From contig NC_012879.2 of NCBI RefSeq assembly GCF_000003195.3, forward strand, positions 60,795,671 through 60,859,670: a stretch of 64,000 bases of DNA, read 5' to 3'. Positions 48,256 to 60,700 of the stretch are shown in pieces (the first letter of the stretch is position 1; each line of letters opens with the position of its first letter). The notes beneath the pieces were generated by a model that was not told where the DNA came from, did not search any database, and worked only from the letters and a program-made list of their open reading frames with translations. Origin of the DNA: Sorghum bicolor (Eukaryota > Streptophyta > Magnoliopsida > Poales > Poaceae). A program made the translations under genes and the position numbers.

Positions 48256-49814
48256 AAAATTTACAAACTGAAGAAAGCCGAGCAGCTGGCCGGAGCAATC
48301 GCCCGCAGGGGCGGCCCACATGTAAAACCCCGGTCAAGGTGGCCTAATTTTTTCTTCACCAATTCTGAAAACAGACAACTTATCCCTTGGACTCTTGAAA
48401 CTGTTCGTGGTTTAAAGTGGTTCCTAAGGTCTCGTCAAAAAAAAAGTGGTTCCTAAGGTGGTTTTATAACTTTTTTAGTTCAAAACTTTAGTAAATATTT
48501 GGTAAGATTTTAAATCACATAAAATTTAACTAAGTTTTTTAAGTTCCAACCAAAAATCCTAGAGATAAATTGGGATACACAAATCCAAATAAACATTTAA
48601 AGTTTGTGAGAGTATCTTTAGAAGCTTAGAAAAAATAGATTTAGCTCTATGAAAATGGGAAAGTTATCAAAAAAAATCTAGAAAGTTTACAAAACGTTCT
48701 AGTTGATATAAAAACATGTTTTAATGGGAAAAAAATATTATACACAACTAACTTGAATGTTGTTTTAATGCTAAAAACATTCATGCTTGCTAATTGTGTT
48801 GCTTTGTTGCAAAAGGTTTTCAAAATATTTTTAGATATCAATTAGAAGGTTTTGATATTTTGTTTCTATTTTGTAATTAAATTTCTTTTTTAAATGTTTA
48901 AATATATTTTCATGAGGTCTAAATATCTTATTTAGATTCTTGTATCCCAATATATGTCTAGATTTTTTTCTCAGAAATTTTTGAAGTTTATGGGCATTTT
49001 CTATGGTTTAAAATCATTATTAGGTATATTTTTTAAAGTAAACTAATAAATCAAAGAACAAAATCACCTTCAAAATGACTTCAAAACCGGGCCAAGATGT
49101 AATTTGAATAGTCTTAGTAAGATGTCTAATTTTTAAGTTTGAGGTGAAAAATTGGACTACAAAGATATTTAATGGAATTATAATAATCTTTTTGTTATTT
49201 TTTTATCCGACAATTAGGTCTGTCAATTACACCTAGCGCAAGCAAATCATCAATTAACACCATTATTGCATGCTTTTAAGTAAACTTTGTGTTGTCTATT
49301 TTATCTTATTTGATAAACTGATGCTATGATGTAGGGCTAGGATATTTGCGAGTACTATTTCCTCTAAGAAATATAAGGAGTGAAGTTCCCCCACAAGCTT
49401 CGGAAGGGATAGGAATGTGGATTTTTTTTTTTCTCACCATGGGGTTGTGGATGGAGAGCCATTCGCCAATGAGAAATTTCTCTGTGCACCGCTATATGGA
49501 GAAGAAATAATTATTTGATCACACAACACATAGTAGCAAGCACATTCGCTAGCTTACATGAAATGCTAAGAAAAATAAGCATGGCCTCACTATAAGCTAG
49601 AAGGGATATATAGTGTTATCCCTCTTAAAAAACAACCCTGGTTCGAGACTCTATAACAATGTAGAGCTTCAACATCACGTGACTCAGATATATATAGATG
49701 GTAGCTCTATCAAGAGTTCCTACAAACTCTACATTACAACATAGCGGAATTGTCTCTAAGAAGTGATTCAGGCATAAATATTCATACAATGAAGAAATAT
49801 ATTTATAAAATAAC

Positions 49815-50003
49815 ATTTTCTGTCACATCGAATCTTTCGGCACATGCATGAAGCATTAAATATAGATGAAAATAAAAACTAATTACACAGTTTAATTGTA
49901 AAATCGCGAGATGAATCTTTTGATCTTAGTAAGCCTATGATTGGATAATATTTGCAACAAACAAACGAAAGTGCTCAAATTTTTGTGACATCTAAACAAG
50001 GCC
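49815..50003. mobile_element. MITE, GGCCTTGTTTAG family, left end lost
   Basis: Begins inside the element at TTTTCTGTCACATCGAATC and ends with the family terminus ATCTAAACAAGGCC. It lies about 470 bases upstream of the next gene's start. Confidence 0.72.
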
Positions 50004-50473
50004 TAAACTGTGGCTGTGACCTGTGACGCCTGATCTGTTCCTTCCTGGATCCCCTGTGTCCTGTCTGTCCTGTCCGTCTCTGGGTTTTTGGGATCCCCTC
50101 CTCCTCGCCTCTTCTTCCTCCTCCTCTTCTTGACAGACAGACACAGGAGCTGTCCACGCCGGCCTCCTCTTGTTCTCACCACATAAATCCACGCCAATTC
50201 CACACCGATCTCTGCCCAGCACGCGCCTCCAAGGTAGGGTTTCTCTCCCCCTCACTCCTGCTCCGCCTCCGCGCGGAATTCAGACGCGGATTTCCATGTC
50301 CCCGATGCTAAAGGAGCCATTTTTATCCGCGTGCCCGTGCTAGGACCTGGCCGGTTCGGGGATGGACGCACAGATTTAGCTGATCCCGTCGCTGCTCGCG
50401 CTCGATCTCGCGGCGCCCCGCCCCGGCCCCCCGGCTCCACGAGATGATCTGAGCCCCGCGATCTGCTGGAGAA

Positions 50474-51709
50474 ATGGAGCCGCCGCCGTCGGATCTGAAC
50501 ACCCACCTGCCGCCGCGGAAGCGGCTGCTCGCCGGGCTCAGGACGGCGGTGGCCACCACCGGCGACGCCGCCGCCGCCGAGCCGCTCCCGTCCCCGCCCG
50601 CCTCCGCGGGCGATCTCGCCACCCGCCTCCGCGAGATGGCGCTCGCCGCCAACGCGTCGGCGTCCTCGCCCGAGGAGATGATCGAGGCGGCCAGGGCGGC
50701 CGCGCAGGCCGCCGCGGACGCCGCCGTCGCCGCGCGCGCCGTGGCCGCGGAGAAGGCCGCCGTCGCCGCCAAGGCTAGGGCGGCCGCCCGGGCTGCCATG
50801 GAGTTCCTTGATTCCTTCTCGTCCAGGGGAGCCGGCGCGTCCAGGAACGGGAACGGACTCCAGTTTAAGGTCAAGTCCAGGAAGAAGCATGTCCAGGTCA
50901 AGATGCTCTACAGGCCCAATGGAACCCTTGGGCTAGGGGAGGCTCCCAAGCCTAGGAGGCGCAAGCAATCGGATGAAGAGGTCGCACGCAATTTGCACCG
51001 AGTCATGAATAGCTCGCCGAGGATCTCTCACACTGGACCCCCCAAGAGGCCTCGTACCATCACTGCTGGTGATGCCAAAGATGCGGTTGTTGCACCCGGT
51101 GGAGGTAACGGCGAGGGTGACACTGATGCTTGTAATGGTTCTTCAATTCATGTGCCAATTGAGGCTGGCACTGGGTTGCCTAATGGATGCTCGGAGGGGA
51201 AATCTAGTGAGAGAACTGTTCCATTGCTCAATCGTGAGGGTCCTGATGTTGACGGTCAAGACTCATCCAGACACGCCGCAAAGAGTAGCGGCGACATTGC
51301 TGACAATGGAGTTTGGGTTCGAAACTTAAGTGCCGGTCAGAAAGTGAAGATCAAGAGAAAGGAGCTGCTTCTGAATCAAAATGGTGGTAAAGAAACAGAA
51401 GAACCCAAAGAATCAGAACAGCCCAGAGAAACAGAACCCTTTGTACATTCTTTTGCGCTTGATGAATCAAAGTCAAACTCAAATGGAAAAGGAAGATCAA
51501 AGCCAAATGGGAATGGAGCAGAAAAGCTTGCAGGCCCTGCAGATACAAAGACCCCAGGCGACGGCGTGACGCCGATGAAGATAACATCCGTATGGAAGTT
51601 CAAGAAGCTAAAGACATCTCACTGTTCTTCCGACAGCAAGGTGTTGCACAAGGTTTGCCCGCCGCCTCCTGCGGCGGCTGAAACCTCTGCTTCGGTGAAA
51701 GCTGATTAG
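50474..51709 (+). CDS. Conserved plant protein of unknown function
   Basis: Single-exon frame of 411 aa. I do not recognise a named domain; the layout resembles uncharacterised plant proteins. Visible parts: a short basic start (RKRLLAGLRTAV); an Ala-rich segment at about 49-110 beginning LATRLREMALAANAS and continuing as an Ala/Glu/Arg helix likely to be long and amphipathic; a basic stretch KVKSRKKHVQVKMLYRPNG (131-149); the block DEEVARNLHRVMNSSPRISH, which looks like the most constrained part; then a long polar Ser/Gly/Glu-rich region with VKIKRKELLLNQNG; and a basic end block MKITSVWKFKKLKTSHC. No signal peptide or membrane segment. The pattern (basic patches in a disordered chain) suggests a nuclear protein. 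The start is the first ATG; the CT-rich leader agrees. Confidence 0.82.
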   Translation: MEPPPSDLNTHLPPRKRLLAGLRTAVATTGDAAAAEPLPSPPASAGDLATRLREMALAANASASSPEEMIEAARAAAQAAADAAVAARAVAAEKAAVAAKARAAARAAMEFLDSFSSRGAGASRNGNGLQFKVKSRKKHVQVKMLYRPNGTLGLGEAPKPRRRKQSDEEVARNLHRVMNSSPRISHTGPPKRPRTITAGDAKDAVVAPGGGNGEGDTDACNGSSIHVPIEAGTGLPNGCSEGKSSERTVPLLNREGPDVDGQDSSRHAAKSSGDIADNGVWVRNLSAGQKVKIKRKELLLNQNGGKETEEPKESEQPRETEPFVHSFALDESKSNSNGKGRSKPNGNGAEKLAGPADTKTPGDGVTPMKITSVWKFKKLKTSHCSSDSKVLHKVCPPPPAAAETSASVKAD

Positions 51710-52000
51710 CGAGGCACCATAGCATATAGTTCGGCAGATGCTTGTCTTAGCTATGCTTGTTGTGAGATTTTTGTATGTTGATGAAGTGGCTATTCAAACA
51801 AGGAGGGGAGAGGAGGTAAATCTCTCTTGGTAGATCTCACCTTTGCTTTGATTTTTTATACAAATGTGCTTGTTTTATGGTATATAGATTATTGGGTATT
51901 TCTACTGTATTGTTTCCTGTCCGTGCTTCCATTTGATGTCACTAGTGATAGGGAGTGTGGCATAATCTTGTAGATGTACCTGTTATGCATACATCGTTTT

Positions 52001-52006
52001 AATAAA
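52001..52006 (+). promoter_or_regulatory. Poly(A) signal
   Basis: AATAAA about 290 bases after the stop at 51709, in a T-rich context, fitting the 3' end of the unknown-function gene. Confidence 0.5.
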
Positions 52007-53226
52007 AGGCACTGTGTAACCAATGCTCTGAGATACTAATTTTTTACCTTTGTTTCTTGTCTTGGAGTAAATGATGTCCTTTGTGCTATCATGGTGCAAA
52101 TCTGTGTTAAAATATGAGGGGATTATGACAACAGGTAAGAAGCCCTATTTGTTTGTAACTACTACTAGTGGAAATAATTACTCTTTTATGTCCGAGCTAG
52201 GAGTTGTATACAAGGAATGTAATTAATAAGACCGAACATGACTGATGTGTGATCCTCTGTTTTTGCTGCTTCTGAGTAGATCCTAACTCCAGCATATGTT
52301 GTTAGCATGTTTCTGATTTGGTTAAACTCTGGCCCTCTTTGTATAATAATAATTCTATGTAAAGTCAGTTGTGGTATTGACCGCTTTTCTAGTTTTGGCC
52401 ATTAGTTCACCAAATTTACGCCTTATGATGGACAAGCATCCAGATACTTTGTATGATGTTACTTTCCAGATCCTTTTTTAATATTATGAATCACAATATA
52501 CATGGGTGGTTGAGCATGGAAGGCCATTGGAATTGCAAGATGTCAAATTCTATTCCTTTTCACATGTCAGTAGGTTTGTTTGTGATGGTGATGTCTAATG
52601 TCTTGAGGGAGCCTGCATGTTTGTATGGCCCCTCAAGATGACATTTATGGGTAGCATGAGAAGTGATGTCTAATGTTTTGATTTCGGTTGGCACCATGCA
52701 TAATCTTTCTAGCCTGCAGCTCTGCCTTTCAGCCAAGCGAACAGGTAGGCACTGGCACGGTAGCTAGTGCCATTTTATTGTGACGAGTGCTATAGTGCAC
52801 ATAATACACATGGATGCCCCTGTGCATTGGCTTGTGATATCCTGGGTGGTGGTGATACGAAAGTATGGAGCATAATGGGTACTGTTGCTGGTATGGCAAG
52901 TGGAGTAGTAGTGGTGGCCACTGGTGCAGTTAGATTCTTCTCAGTTGGGTGTGCAATAGTGCATCAAGTGGACAGGCATAGCAGCAGAGGTAGCACAGAT
53001 GATGCATACTCCTATCTACTATACGCTACTCGCCTACTCCCTGCCCCCCACCCCACCCCCACCCCAAATAAAGTGGCATTCTAGTTTTCTCCAAAAAAAA
53101 AAGGACAAATTGTCTCATGGTATGGGCTGTTAGATAGACTGCTGGCTGGCTGGGTTCGCTTGCAGCCAGAGCACGAACTGCCAGTAGCAGGGTTCTATGC
53201 TTCTGATAGGCTGATAGGCTGACTGA

Positions 53227-53440
53227 GGCCTTGTTTAAAACTAAATAGTTTTTAAGATTCTCCGTATCGAATCTTTCGACACATACATGAAGCATTAAAT
53301 ATATACGAAAATAAAAACTAATTGCACAGTTTATCTGTAAATCGTGAGACGAATCTTTCTATAGTTGGACAATATTTGCCACAAACAAACGAAAGTGCTA
53401 CAGTAGCGAAATCTAAAAAATTTTTGCATCTAAACAAGGC
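53227..53440. mobile_element. MITE, GGCCTTGTTTAG family
   Basis: Starts GGCCTTGTTTAAAACTAAA and ends GCATCTAAACAAGGC; the core blocks are present. The target duplication is not clean. Confidence 0.75.
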
Positions 53441-53491
53441 ATTGTGAAGCCTGTTTGCTTGGTTTGTTGATTTGTCGAAAATACTGATGAA

Positions 53492-54200
53492 TAGGGATGA
53501 AAACGGATCGGATCGGTGCGGATAATGCCTTTTCCATATCCTAATCCGCTTTTCTTTGTCGGATTCGGTGCGGAGCGGATAATACACGGATGTGGATGTG
53601 GATACGGTTTTTTTCGGTATTCGGAACTGGTACGGATATGGAGCGGAAATGGATCGGAGACGGATTTTAATAGTCGAGTAACATGTGCATACATAGAGAA
53701 TTATATACTTGTGAAGAATTTATTTAGTACAGAACAAGAATAAGCAATAGATAATAATCTTGCATTGCATTCCATGTTGTTGCTCTCATACTAATAATTA
53801 ACACTTAACATGATATCTTCACCAAAAAATAATAAGTTATTAGCCAATAAATAATAGCATCTAGCAAATTTATTAATTTAAAAATGAGAACATTAAACAA
53901 CCACATCATAAAATAAAAGTCCTCAACTAACAAACTTTTTAAAATCCTAAATTCTTTAGTCTTGGAAGAGAAACCTTCGGATATCCTATTTTAAACATCG
54001 GATAATCCGCATAAAATTTACGGATAATCCATATCCGCCGGATTTTACCTATTCCATATCCTACTCCGTATCCGCAGATAATCGGATTCGGATTATCCGT
54101 ATCCGCACGAATGTTAAAAGTTCTTCTCCATATCCTCAAAATTCGGATTCGGATCGGATCGGATCGGTTCGGAGAATTATCCACACCGCTTTCACCCCTA
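53492..54200. mobile_element. Non-autonomous hAT element, 8-bp TSD
   Basis: 709 bp flanked by a perfect 8-bp duplication CTGATGAA (53484-53491 and 54201-54208). The ends TAGGGATGAAAACGG and CCGCTTTCACCCCTA are inverted copies of the hAT type. Both sides are filled with GGATCGGATCGG and GGATATCCGTAT-like units; no transposase frame. Confidence 0.88.
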
Positions 54201-56814
54201 CTGATGAATGACTGATTTGACCGCTATCAGGCATGGAGTTAAGCCGTTTATAGGTTGTTGGGTTTGAAAGGGGAGGTCTTGCTCGTGCTACTCTGATCAA
54301 TCCTGCAGCAAAACAAGGCAGAGCAAGTGGCATTATGATTGAGGTGAGTAGAGTGGTCAGCTGATTCATCTCAGAATTCCAGATCCCATCTGGTTCTGGT
54401 GGTGGCTTAGTCAGTCACTCTAACCATTTCGCTTGCACTGCCTTTGTAATTTGTTGTTGGTGGGTATCCGATGGGTGAGAGGTGTGATGAAATTTCATGC
54501 CAGGTTTTTTTTTTTTGAGTAAAGTTTTCATGCCAGGTTGGCAGCTTGTATTATTATTAGCTAGCTAGCTTAGCTTGCCATTATCTTTTTCTCTGTCCCC
54601 ACACACACACACACACAACAAGGTCCATTCAGGTGGGCGATGTAATGCTGCACCAAACACACACCCTCCCTCTCTTCTAATTGGTTGCCTTCCCTCCTCT
54701 ACAGAAAAAAAAAGAAAAAAAAGAAAGAAAGAAAAGAAAAGAAAAATGCAGAAAGAGCTGTATGTATGTCTGACAGTGCTCTGATCCAAGTTTCCTTGGT
54801 TCATGGTCACATATTTTAAACGAGTTCCTTTATACAGTATCAGTCATGAAATAAGTCTTTGTAGTTTCTTCAAAAAAAAAAGTCTTTGTAGCAAATTTGT
54901 TTGGTATTGTATGTGTTAATATTTCTATTTATAGCTCCATAAATCAGATCGAACTTATATAATTCTAACTTAGAACGAGACTAAACATATATTTTGGAAC
55001 TAACTTTTGAATTTTTTTTCTAAACAAGCTAGCTGCATAAAACATGGGATGCTGGAGCAATAATATATGACCGACCTATATTGCACAAACTTATATATAT
55101 GTATATATCAAATTAAAGAAAAAACATAAATTTAGTACTACGTACGGTACGTCTAGGATTGTCACATAAACCAACCACTAGCTACTTGCTTCGTCATAGT
55201 AATAAAAAAACACTAGACGATGTGTTTAAGCCAATGCAAGCTAGTGACGTTCTTCATGGATGGGTTGACAAATGTTCTTAGGTCCAGCACTGGTTTATAA
55301 ATGTTGCCCACTTGTCTACTTTTCTAAATTCTAACATGTACTCGTGTCCGACGACGATGTACATTGAAACCGAGATGCATCGTAGGACAGGAAAAAAAAA
55401 AAGAGAAACGCCACGTCACAATCGTGTGCTGCTGTTCCTGTGGACAAACGTACGCCTTGGATCGGTACGTACCTACTCTGTATGTACGTAGGTACACCTC
55501 GACATGCTTATATGTGCCTTTTCTTTTGGAAAGACTTGTTGCATGCACAGCCGTTCCTTTTGTGCACCAGGGCTATGCTGCTAGCCTGCTACAGTGCTAC
55601 TCCCTCAAATAATTAATTTTTAAAATCTGTACCGGTCATACTTTTTAAATTTAACTAACTTTATATAAAAGAGTAATAACATTTATGACATAAAATGCAC
55701 ATTTTATAAAAATATATTCTATAATAAATCTAATAATACTAATTTAATATCATAAATTTTAATATTTTTTAAAAAAATATTCAGAGTTTAAAAGGTTTAA
55801 CTTAGAAAAACTCTATAAATTAATTCTTTCAGAGAAAGTATATAGAAATAATAGTATGTGTATGTGCACGTGGCTGCAGCATACAACAACTCTGTATAGT
55901 TGGTCACATGGGAATTCATTCATGCTGCTGCCAGTTTTTTTTCGCTACATAACGGTACATGCTGCATTCTTGACGTAGCAACGGTTATCACCGTTGCAGC
56001 GAACCCGTCCGAACCAGCTGAGTTAAGGACATGTTTGATCCACTATATTTGTCACTTATTTTTTACTATGTATACCTAGTAAGTTTAATAACCTTGCCAT
56101 ATTTTTGTAACAACAAAATTCACCATCTAAAGTTAAAAGTATAACTCACTTGGTTAGATTTCTTGTGATGTAACCTAGTCATCGGATTTAAATTGTCGAC
56201 TTGGCGTAGGTCCTCACATTTTTTATTTTTTTCATAATTTAATGATGTCATTTTAGTGGTGGACAACGTGATAGTCGATTAACAACGATGAGCCTAATTC
56301 ACCAATCTCAATATCTACTGGCTCAATCTTTCAAGTATGTATGTATAAGTGTTTGTGTATTGTGATTCGGTAGAATTCGATTTGGGTCTATGATAGATGG
56401 ATCAAATGGCTCAAAAGTTATGTGACTAAGTCGTGGCAACAACTAACTTAGTTGTGGCTCACGAGTCCGAAACAAGCGTGATTATTATGCATGCGCGCAC
56501 ACACATGGATGCCCTAGCTATATAAGACTATCTATTACATGGCTTCTAGGCAATGTTCTTTTCTTAGTGCAGACACGATGGATTTGTAAAGACATAGTTT
56601 TGAAAAAGCCCATTTTATTTTGAAAATCGTTACCTTGATTCCTTAACTATTTTAACTTATGAAAAGATGCAACACATGGTAAGGTGGTGTGACGGCACTT
56701 GTGAGCTCTGTTGGCTACCGTGGAGAATATCGTTTGCAAAATAATGAAAATGAGTTTATAAATTGAACTAGTAATCGCCATAAAATATATAGCTATTCAA
56801 GGAATGACACCAAA

Positions 56815-56951
56815 GGCTTTTTGTTTGGATCTCCATATATTTAACTCAATCTACGTGTATTGAAGTAGATTGGGATGAAAATTAAACTAAGTTTCATTTT
56901 AATCCACTCCAAAAGTTTAAGATGTATATATATGTGTATCCAAACAAGGCC
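56815..56951. mobile_element. Short MITE related to the GGCCTTGTTTAG family
   Basis: 137 bp from GGCTTTTTGTTTGGATC to GTATCCAAACAAGGCC, flanked by AAA on both sides. The ends match the family but the inside differs. Confidence 0.65.
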
Positions 56952-57065
56952 AAAGTGTGTCCTGAAAACTGCATTGGATGGTGTTTGTCACCTCATCCTA
57001 TCCTATGCTGTCTTTTGTCGCTAGAAAACACATGGTTATTTATGGAATTGAAAATTACTACTCTA

Positions 57066-57308
57066 GGCCTTGTTTAGTTCACCCCAAAAAGCAAAATCTT
57101 TTCAAAATTCTCCGTCACATCGAATCTTACGCCACATACATGGAGTATTAAATATAGACGAAAATAAAAACTAATTGCACAATTTACCTGTAAATCACGA
57201 GATGAATCTTTTAAGCTTAGTTACTCTATGATTGGATAATATTTGTCAAATAAAAACGAAAGTGCTACAGTTCTGAAAACTTTTCAGTTTTTGGAACTAA
57301 ACAAGGCC
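57066..57308. mobile_element. MITE, GGCCTTGTTTAG family, 3-bp TSD CTA
   Basis: 243 bp from GGCCTTGTTTAGTTCACCC to TTTGGAACTAAACAAGGCC, flanked by CTA on both sides. The copy is well preserved and lies about 470 bases upstream of the EH-domain gene start. Confidence 0.92.
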
Positions 57309-57781
57309 CTACATGCAATGGTAGCTTAATAACCGTTGTAAAAATTTTGTGTGTGATGATTAGGGGAAGCTCCCCCTCCTCCCCACTACTACCACAGTTC
57401 ATGGGGTACATTGTCCCACAACCACCCTCAAGATTAACCTTTTTTACACTTAACTCTGTCGTTAAATCCTACTAACCCCCGAGACAAGATCATCTAGTCT
57501 AGTAAGTACGGGCAGTTCTATTTTACAGAAAGGACCCTGAGGGAGAGGGGGTTCCAGCGAAGGCCAACACATTTCCGGACGGGCACAAGACAACAATCGG
57601 CACCGCACCGCACCGCACCGCACGCCGACCCATCCGCCCCGCGCGCAGCACCAGCACCAGCACCAGCACCAGCACACACTCCCCCGCCCCCGATCTCGCC
57701 GGCCGGTGGCCCTCGCCGCCGGCGACACCCGCCCCCAGTCGCCTCGCCCTCCCCTCGCCCCCGCCCTCCGCCCGGGGGGCG

Positions 57782-60700
57782 ATGGAGGCGGCCTTCGACG
57801 CCTACTTCCGCGCCGCGGATCTGGACCGCGACGGCCGGATCAGCGGCCAGGAGGCCGTCGCCTTCTTCAAGGGCTCCGGCCTGCCCCAGCCCGTCCTCGC
57901 ACAGGTGACCCTCAGATCTCCCCTCTCCTCCTTTCCCCAGCGCCGCGCCGCTCCTGCCCCGGCGATCTGCGCCAGTCCAGCCACCCCCCGTGTGGTTCGA
58001 ATCGCGGTGTGCCTGGTCGCTGCAGCCTAGTTGCTCGCTCGGAATTCCGAGCTCCCGTGGGCTACGGGAGCCGAGATTTGGAGCCTGCGCTGCTCATTAT
58101 GCTTTATGGGTGGATTTCGCTGTGTTCTAGTCCTTTCCACCACCGCCTTGCCCGAGCGGATCAACTTTAGTTGCTTTTCAGTGCTTCTTAGATGTCTGTT
58201 CCTCCTCCTGCCTTGATCCAGCTTTATAATTACGCACTCTAGCTTGCAATTTGCTTGTTCTGTCTCTGTATAGCACGGCTGGGTCCACCGTTTTAAGCTT
58301 GGAACATCATCTGTATGATTGTGCTTACTTGCTCACTAGCAAGTGTCGAGAACTGAGGTTTAGGCCACAGATTGGGGCTTTCCTTTTCATGGGCATGACC
58401 CTAATTTGCTCTTGGGATCCAATCTGAGTGGAGTACAAGATTACTGTAGTTAATCGCTGTTCCAAAATCTGTGGACCTTTTAATCATCTCCTATGAAATT
58501 TTGAACCAATAGTGTGGTTGTTGGAAGAAATGGCCACCAGCCCATTCTTTGGACCTTAGCAGAACTGCACATTTCACTTCTGCTATCCAAATCTACTCTG
58601 CAATCAATTACGATTTATTTATTTTTTGCGAAAATGCAACCTATTGGAATGCTGTTATTAATAGTAGTAACTCAAACACTATTGAACTGCACACTCCATT
58701 TCTATTTACTTCCACTCATAGCTTTGTATTTTATTCCTGTTCAGATTTGGACGTATGCTGATAGAAACCGGTCAGGTTTTCTTGGGCGCGAAGACTTCTT
58801 CAATTCACTCAAACTCGTCACAGTAGCTCAGAGCGGCCGAGAATTGACACCTGATATTGTTAAATCAGCATTATTTGGACCAGCTGCTTCGAAAATCCCT
58901 GCTCCTCGGATAAATGTTTCTACAGCTGCGCCTCAGACAAATAGCGTAGCTAGCCTCCCGAATGCCACTCAAGCACCACGTCCTGTTCAACAGAATCCTG
59001 CACCAGGTCCTGTTCAACAGAATCCTGCCATAAGAGGAGCACAAGGGCTTCCTGGTGCATTGCCAAATCCACAAGTCAGGCCACCGCAACCTCCAAATGC
59101 AAATGCTATGTCCCCTGCTCATGGTCAGGGAGTTGCTTCAAGACCACCCATGGGAAGTGGTCCCACTGGGCTAAACCATACTAGTTCAACCACGCCAAGT
59201 CTAGCAACTGATTGGTTCAGTGGTAAGAGAAGTGCAAGTCCGTTGGGTGCAACTTCACAAGCTGCAACCAGAGGTATTTCTCCACAGGCCAACCTTAGCA
59301 GTGCGGGGATCTCAGTGCAGAATTCAACTCCTGTTCCAGGCTACAATTCTCATACGCCAGGTGCTGCAACACCTGTCAATGTAAATTCGACAAATTTGAA
59401 CGTGATGTCTTCCCAACCATCAGTTAATGACTCCAAGGCGTTGGTGCCCTTGGGTAATGGATTGTCATCGAACTCAACTTTTGGTGCTGACCCTTTCTCT
59501 GCAACTTCACAACCGAAACAGGGTTCACCTTTGCCCCCCAATGTTCCAAATAATCTGCCGAGCTCTACACCTCCTGCCTCAGCTGCTGGACATTATCACC
59601 CTCCTAAGCCAATGCAGGCTGGTCCAGTGCAGGGTATATCCTCGCTTTCTTCTCATACTAGCCAGTTGCCACAGAGTCAACCAGCTCCGAGGCAACAACA
59701 ATTTAATGCTACACCAAGTGCTCCAGGACCAGTGAGTTCAAATATTCCCAGTGGACAAATTCCTTCAAACACAAGCCAGTCTCAGGCCCCATGGCCGAAA
59801 ATCACTCAAGTAGATGTCAGAAAATATATGATTGTATTTATCAAGGTAGACAGGGATCGTGATGGGAAAATCACTGGTGAAGAGGCAAGGAATCTATTTT
59901 TAAGTTGGAGGCTGCCAAGAGGTACATCACGTATCTTTATATTTACTCTTCCTTATCTAGATACCATAATTCATAGCCCTTGCGCGCTATATTTTTTTGT
60001 CCTGCTGATGATTCTACAAATTATGTATCAGTAACTAAAGTATTGTTTAACCTGCAGACACATCAATACACTTGTGAAATAAGAATTGCTAGTTTTAGAT
60101 GGTCATTTATTGTTTGTAGTTTCCCCATACCATTGTTTTTCTTTGCTGCTAAACATGTATTTTAGATGATTTATTAGATGTATCCTTAGTTTTTGTGGAT
60201 GCCAAATTCATTCCGAACTGGTTGCATGCTACTACTTGTGTGAATACATGTATACATTGTTGCTCAGTTATTTTTCTCTTTCCTAGCATCACATTGAGTT
60301 GACATATTGTTTCTCATATTGTTGGATCCTTGTCTTCTATTTGCCGGGAATTATATTTTCGAGAATCAAGTGCCTCGGAGCATTACCACAATGCTATGAT
60401 ATTCCTTATTTCGATTTACAACTTCTTGTCTTATCAATGGCAAAGTTGCATTGAAGTGTTACGTATTTGCTATCTTGTTCTTCTACTGTGAATTATTTCT
60501 GTTTCAAATTTCCTTTGAAATTGAGTTCCTATTCTTCTCTTCTCTCGCATCAAAAGTTCCTAAAAAGAAATCTGCCTCTCCACCTACAGATATCTTAAGG
60601 AAGGTGTGGGATTTGTCCGACCAGGATAAGGATGGGATGCTATCTTTCAAGGAATTTTGTATTGCTGTGTACTTAATGGAGAGACACCGAGAGCATCGTC

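Larger units (their letters stand above)
47628..50473. other. Intergenic, MITE fragments and AT-rich sequence
   Basis: Starts with the 3' flank of the DUF4378 gene, including a (TG)n tract at 47668-47694. MITE copies lie at 47823-48044, 48077-48255 and 49815-50003. The stretch 48400-49800 is AT-rich without a recognisable gene. From 50040 the CT-rich leader and promoter of the next gene begins. Confidence 0.45.
51710..57781. other. Long intergenic stretch with MITEs and an hAT element
   Basis: Begins with the 3' untranslated region of the unknown-function gene (poly(A) signal at 52001). Elements at 53227-53440, 53492-54200, 56815-56951 and 57066-57308 are listed separately. A degenerate Stowaway appears between about 55601 and 55850. 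Simple CA, GA-rich and T runs occur near 54600-54750. The last 400 bases are the promoter and leader of the EH-domain gene, with (ACCGC)n and (CACCAG)n runs at 57600-57675. Confidence 0.5.

Noticed and set aside
50252..50901. Minus-strand frames of about 200 aa opposite the unknown-function gene
   Set aside because: Composition artefacts of the GC-rich Ala-coding segment; Arg/Gly-rich text with no domain.
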